Shown: positions 60,603 through 64,000 of the stretch, in pieces | Layout: every line of letters begins with the position of its first letter | How positions within the stretch are numbered: the stretch's first letter is position 1 | Source of the DNA: an uncultured Roseobacter sp. | GTDB lineage: Bacteria; Pseudomonadota; Alphaproteobacteria; Rhodobacterales; Rhodobacteraceae | Length of the DNA: 64,000 nt | Direction: 5' to 3' | Assembly (NCBI GenBank): GCA_947488305.1 | Contig: CANKZM010000001.1 | Span: forward strand, 124,001-188,000 | Translations under genes and position numbers: made by a program | The notes under the pieces: generated by a model | Told to the model about the DNA's origin: nothing | The model's input: only the letters and a program-made list of their open reading frames with translations | The model's database searches: none

Positions 60603-62480
60603 ATGAGCGACGTGGCGCTGCTTGCCCATCCGGCTCGGCTAAGGGCTGCGAATGCCGCAAGAACGTTGATTTGTCTGATACTTCTTGGGGTGGTTGTTGC
60701 AGTTCTGGCGGTCGTTTTTGGCCGCTCCGGCGAGCGCATAGCCGTTCAGATGTGCATCAATGTCGCCGCCGTCGTGGCACTTTGTGTGTATTGCGGGAAC
60801 ACCGGGATCGTTTCCTTTGGGCACGGAGCGTTCATGGCCATCGGGGCTTATCTTTCCGGGATTCTCACGATGCCCGCCGGCATTCAGCGCACGGCTTTGC
60901 CTGAACTACCAGGTTTTATGGCTGGATATGAGTTGTCGCTCTGGGGTGCCTTGCCCATCGTCGCGATAGCGGGTCTCGTTTTTGCAGCCGTAAGCGGCAG
61001 TGCGATCGCAAGATTGATGGGTGCTTCAGCAGCGATCGCGTCATTGGGGTTGCTGATTATTACCCATGGTGTGGCGGTGGGCGCGCGTGAGATTACCCGC
61101 GGGAGCCAAACGTTTTTTGGCGTCCCTAGGGTTGTTGATCTAAGCCTCGCCTTTGGTGCCGCAGTTGTTTTTATCCTCCTCGCACGCCTTTATCGCGAAA
61201 GCGCTGCCGGGCTTTTTGCGCGGGCGGCGCGAGACGACGCAGATGCGGCTGCCGCGCTGGGCATCAACCCGCAACGAACCCGGTTCGTCAGCTGGTGTTT
61301 GTCCGGGATGATGTGTGCTGTGGCAGGCGCGCTTTACGGGCACATGCTTGGCGCGTTTTCGCCAGCCTCTTTTTATCTGTCGCTGGTATTTGCACATGTT
61401 GCGATGATGATCGTCGGTGGCATGGCGTCCGTCGGCGGTGCGGTCACGGGCGTTATTGGCGTAACTCTTTTGCAAGACAGCGTTCGGCAATTCGAGGGGG
61501 GTGTTGACCTTTTAGGCATCGCCATCCCGGAAGTCTTCGGCCTGACGACGGTTTCGTTGGGGCTTGCGATCCTGCTTGTGATCTGGTTGCGGCCGACAGG
61601 GCTTGTCGGCAGTTTCGAACTCGGTCCTGGGGCAGGTACGCGGCTCTTCGACCGTATCACCACCCAAGCGAGCCCAGCACCAGCTCCAGCGCGTGTGGCT
61701 GAAGCTGTTCTGAGCGCCGAAGGGTTGTCCAAGAGTTTCGCCGGTGTCAAAGCGGTGACAGATATGAGCTTTGAAGCCCCTACGGGACGTGTGACCGGGC
61801 TGATTGGTCCCAATGGTGCGGGCAAGTCGACGTTGGTCAACCTCATCACGCGGCAGTACCATGCGGATGCGGGCAAAACGCGACTGTCACAAACAGACCT
61901 CAGCACATTGTCGCGCGAGAGTATTGCCAAGGCCGGGATATCCCGCAGTTTTCAGAACCTGCGGCTGTTTCAAGGGTTGACCGTCTATGAGAATGTTCTC
62001 GTGGCGGCACTAGCTGCCGGACACAAACGCCATCATGCGGCGGCTGTTGCTCTGCGCGAGTTGCAGGCATTTGATCTGGCAGAGTTGGCAGCGACCCCTG
62101 CCCATTCACTTCCATATGGCGCGCGCAAGCGGCTGGAGGTTGCGCGCGCCTTGGCGCAAGAGCCTGTCATTCTGCTGCTGGATGAGCCTGCGGCGGGAAT
62201 GAACCCGGCTGAGACCGATGATCTGGCAGACCGGCTGACACGAATTCGCCACGAACGCGGCATTGGGATTTTGCTGATCGACCACGACTTGCGGTTCGTT
62301 AATCGTCTGTCTAGCTGGACCGTCGTGATGAACCGAGGCACGCTGATCGCGCAGGGCACGCCGGAAGATGTCCGTGCCGATCCCGCTGTCATCGAAGCTT
62401 ACATCGGACGGGGCCGCACCGCAGCGGCCGTTACACATTCACAAGAAGAAACCACGTTAAAACAAGGAGTAAGACCATGA
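60603..62480 (+). CDS. Branched-chain amino-acid-type ABC transporter, LivM-LivG fusion
   Basis: A 625-residue protein: permease domain about 1-350 (LivM, with the FGHGAFMAIGAYLSG segment), then a linker (PGAGTRLFDRITTQ and PAPAPARVA), then an ATPase domain about 375-610 (LivG, Walker A GPNGAGKST, signature YGARKRLEVARAL, Walker B LLLDEPAAGMNP). These are separate genes in most bacteria. No LivH permease gene is present up to the right edge. A GTG nine bases earlier is an alternative start. The binding-protein gene overlaps by four bases (ATGA). Confidence 0.9.
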   Translation: MSDVALLAHPARLRAANAARTLICLILLGVVVAVLAVVFGRSGERIAVQMCINVAAVVALCVYCGNTGIVSFGHGAFMAIGAYLSGILTMPAGIQRTALPELPGFMAGYELSLWGALPIVAIAGLVFAAVSGSAIARLMGASAAIASLGLLIITHGVAVGAREITRGSQTFFGVPRVVDLSLAFGAAVVFILLARLYRESAAGLFARAARDDADAAAALGINPQRTRFVSWCLSGMMCAVAGALYGHMLGAFSPASFYLSLVFAHVAMMIVGGMASVGGAVTGVIGVTLLQDSVRQFEGGVDLLGIAIPEVFGLTTVSLGLAILLVIWLRPTGLVGSFELGPGAGTRLFDRITTQASPAPAPARVAEAVLSAEGLSKSFAGVKAVTDMSFEAPTGRVTGLIGPNGAGKSTLVNLITRQYHADAGKTRLSQTDLSTLSRESIAKAGISRSFQNLRLFQGLTVYENVLVAALAAGHKRHHAAAVALRELQAFDLAELAATPAHSLPYGARKRLEVARALAQEPVILLLDEPAAGMNPAETDDLADRLTRIRHERGIGILLIDHDLRFVNRLSSWTVVMNRGTLIAQGTPEDVRADPAVIEAYIGRGRTAAAVTHSQEETTLKQGVRP

Positions 62481-63628
62481 TTATGAGAAAGTTGCTATTG
62501 ACCACCACCAGCGCGCTCGTCGTTGCGGGTGCCGTGCAGGCCGAAGACTACGTGATCGGTGTGATGTCCGCCCAGTCCGGGTATCTCGCCCCCTATGATG
62601 GACCTGCCTATGCAGGGTTTCAGTTTTGCATTGACCAGAAGAACGCGGGTGGTGGGCTGAATGGTGAGTTAATGGTCAAGACTATCGTCAAGGACACAAG
62701 GTCTGACATCGCCGAGGGCGTCAAGGTCGTGCAGGAAATGATCGACGACGGCGCACAGTTCATCGTTTCTTCTGCCGATGCAGACCCGACGATTGCTGCG
62801 GCGCAGATTACCATGGCGGATGGGATTCCCACCATGACCTTCGCCGGGACCGCACCTGTCCTGACCCAGGTTGGTCCCCATGTGTTCGGTAGCTACCCGG
62901 CTGACAACCAGCAAGGGGCCGTGCTTGCGGCTTATGCGCGGGAGCAGGGGTTGGAAAACGTCTACCTCGTGAAATCACCTGACAGTGCCTATACGCTCGG
63001 CGGTCCAGAATACTTCGGAGAAGTGTTTGAGAGCCTGGGCGGCAATATCGTCGGCACCTCGAACTATTCGCTGAACCAACCTGACTTTTCTGCGATTGTG
63101 ACAACAATCAAAGCGGCAGAGCCCACGCCTGACGTGATCGTCACATGGGCTTGGGAGCCTGATTTCCCTGCTTTCATCAAGGCGTTGCGCGGTGCGGGGC
63201 TCGACACGCAGGTCATGGGAGGCGATGTGCTTGATACCCCAACGGTGCGTGGCCTGGGGGATGTTGTCGATGGTGTCGTGCACACCTCAGGCGGCTTCCC
63301 TGACGAAGGGTCAGACTACGCCAAGTTCATCGACGACTTCAAAGCGGCCACTGGTACGACGCCTGATAACAACTACTACGTCAATGGCTGCGACATCGCG
63401 AACATGATCGAGCAGGCCGTGGCTGCGGCCGGCTCAACCGACCCAGCTGCGGTAGCGGAGGCAATGGCCGAAATCGAGAACGGCAAAGGCATCATGTCCG
63501 ATTTCACGTTCAAAGGGACAGACAGGATGCCATTGCGTGATGTTGTGGTGGCGCGGATCACAGGTGCGGGTGAGAAAGAGTTTGTCTTGCGCACAACTGC
63601 GGATCCGGACCTGTTGCCGCAACCGTAA
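62477..63628 (+). CDS. Branched-chain amino-acid-type ABC substrate-binding protein
   Basis: A 383-residue periplasmic receptor. The N-terminus MIMRKLLLTTTSALVVAGAV then QAEDYVIG is a Sec signal, probably cut after VQA. The mature part is of the LivJ/amide-binding group: IGVMSAQSGYLAPYDGPAYA, then FIVSSADADPTIAAAQI. AAGGAG lies seven bases before the ATG. The neighbouring amidase and ligase suggest an amide, urea or polyamine-like ligand. Confidence 0.93.
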   Translation: MIMRKLLLTTTSALVVAGAVQAEDYVIGVMSAQSGYLAPYDGPAYAGFQFCIDQKNAGGGLNGELMVKTIVKDTRSDIAEGVKVVQEMIDDGAQFIVSSADADPTIAAAQITMADGIPTMTFAGTAPVLTQVGPHVFGSYPADNQQGAVLAAYAREQGLENVYLVKSPDSAYTLGGPEYFGEVFESLGGNIVGTSNYSLNQPDFSAIVTTIKAAEPTPDVIVTWAWEPDFPAFIKALRGAGLDTQVMGGDVLDTPTVRGLGDVVDGVVHTSGGFPDEGSDYAKFIDDFKAATGTTPDNNYYVNGCDIANMIEQAVAAAGSTDPAAVAEAMAEIENGKGIMSDFTFKGTDRMPLRDVVVARITGAGEKEFVLRTTADPDLLPQP

Positions 63629-63641
63629 AGGGTCTCCGGGG

Positions 63642-64000
63642 ATGGAAACTGCACTCCAAATCAAAGGGCTGGATGTCCGCTACGGTCCCGTTCAGGCCGT
63701 GCGGGGCATTGATCTGATCGCAGCTAAAAGCGGCGTGACGGCTCTTTTGGGGGCAAATGGCGCAGGCAAGACGTCAACCGTCATGGCGATTGCCGGTGCG
63801 CGAAAGATCTCTGCCGGATCGGTTTCCATCTTTGGGCAAGATATGACAGGGGCTGCACCCGACGCGATTGTGCGGGCGGGTGTGGCCATTTCGCCGGAAG
63901 GACGGCGCGTATTTGCCGCTCTTTCGGTCGAAGACAACCTGACACTCGCCGGGTCCGTTCTGGGGGATGCCGCCCGGGCAAATGCACAAAAAACCGCAAT
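63642..64000 (+). CDS. Branched-chain amino-acid-type ABC ATPase (LivF-like), cut by window edge
   Basis: The first 119 residues of an ATPase: METALQIKGLDVRYGPVQAV, Walker A GANGAGKTS, then ISPEGRRVFAALSVEDNLTL, which is the LivF Q-loop region. It starts 13 bases after the binding-protein stop. The rest, and probably a LivH gene, lie to the right of base 64000. Confidence 0.92.
   Translation, partial: METALQIKGLDVRYGPVQAVRGIDLIAAKSGVTALLGANGAGKTSTVMAIAGARKISAGSVSIFGQDMTGAAPDAIVRAGVAISPEGRRVFAALSVEDNLTLAGSVLGDAARANAQKTA

Noticed and set aside
1-64000. CRISPR array, tRNA, rRNA, insertion sequence or prophage
   Set aside because: No regularly spaced repeats, cloverleaf-like sequence, transposase, integrase or phage structural gene was seen on either strand by eye.

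Overview
The window looks like chromosomal or large-plasmid DNA of a Rhodobacterales (Roseobacter-type) alphaproteobacterium. This is inferred from the moderately high GC, the density of ABC importers with Tat- or Sec-exported binding proteins, and the alphaproteobacterial style of the proteins (pcaCHG, XRE-cupin, RpiR and octopine-dehydrogenase families). No rRNA, tRNA, CRISPR array, insertion sequence, phage gene or replication gene was seen. Nearly all of it is accessory catabolic and transport DNA.

Region 1 (1-22 kb): a polar amino-acid ABC ATPase leaves the left edge. A + strand unit follows, with an AhpD-like protein, an XRE-cupin regulator and a MATE pump. A tightly overlapping seven-gene minus-strand operon (11079 to 3449) then encodes an aspartoacylase-like deacylase, an aldehyde dehydrogenase, a phthalate-dioxygenase-type Rieske oxygenase, two tandem paralogous proteins of unknown family, a DUF1116 protein and an amidase. 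Divergent from it are a HisC-like aminotransferase, a split ThDP decarboxylase (two subunits) and an MttB-superfamily protein. Facing these is a dipeptide/nickel-type ABC importer operon ending in an aminopeptidase-T/NicX-like protein and a second XRE-cupin regulator. Together they look like import and stepwise breakdown of an acylated or amidated nitrogen compound. The substrate cannot be read from the sequence.

Region 2 (22-36 kb): pcaC-pcaH-pcaG (protocatechuate branch); a LysE exporter; a histidine phosphatase; a LysR-controlled CmcJ-type oxygenase, luciferase-like monooxygenase and SDR operon; a GNAT-like protein; a PAS-GGDEF-EAL protein; a small Cys-containing protein; and an unknown protein paired with an MFS transporter.

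Region 3 (35-43 kb): an HpcH/HpaI aldolase diverges from a carbohydrate ABC importer, a LacI regulator and a bicupin protein. The shared promoter region holds two CG-centred palindromes exactly two helical turns apart, one over a good -35/-10 pair: a probable LacI operator pair.

Region 4 (42.7-46 kb): a GbsR/MarR-type regulator followed by DUF4166, DCC-thioredoxin and saccharopine-dehydrogenase-DUF4166 genes, overlapping head to tail.

Region 5 (46-64 kb): a long minus-strand run from an RpiR regulator through a glutamine-synthetase-like ligase, formamidase, SDR, MFS, flavin monooxygenase, two CMD proteins and an opine-dehydrogenase-family enzyme to a spermidine/putrescine-type importer. Divergent from it are an isochorismatase-like amidase and a branched-chain-amino-acid-type importer whose LivM and LivG are fused. 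A perfect 23-bp palindrome lies between the divergent units. This is probably an uptake and catabolic island for an amine, amide or opine-like compound.
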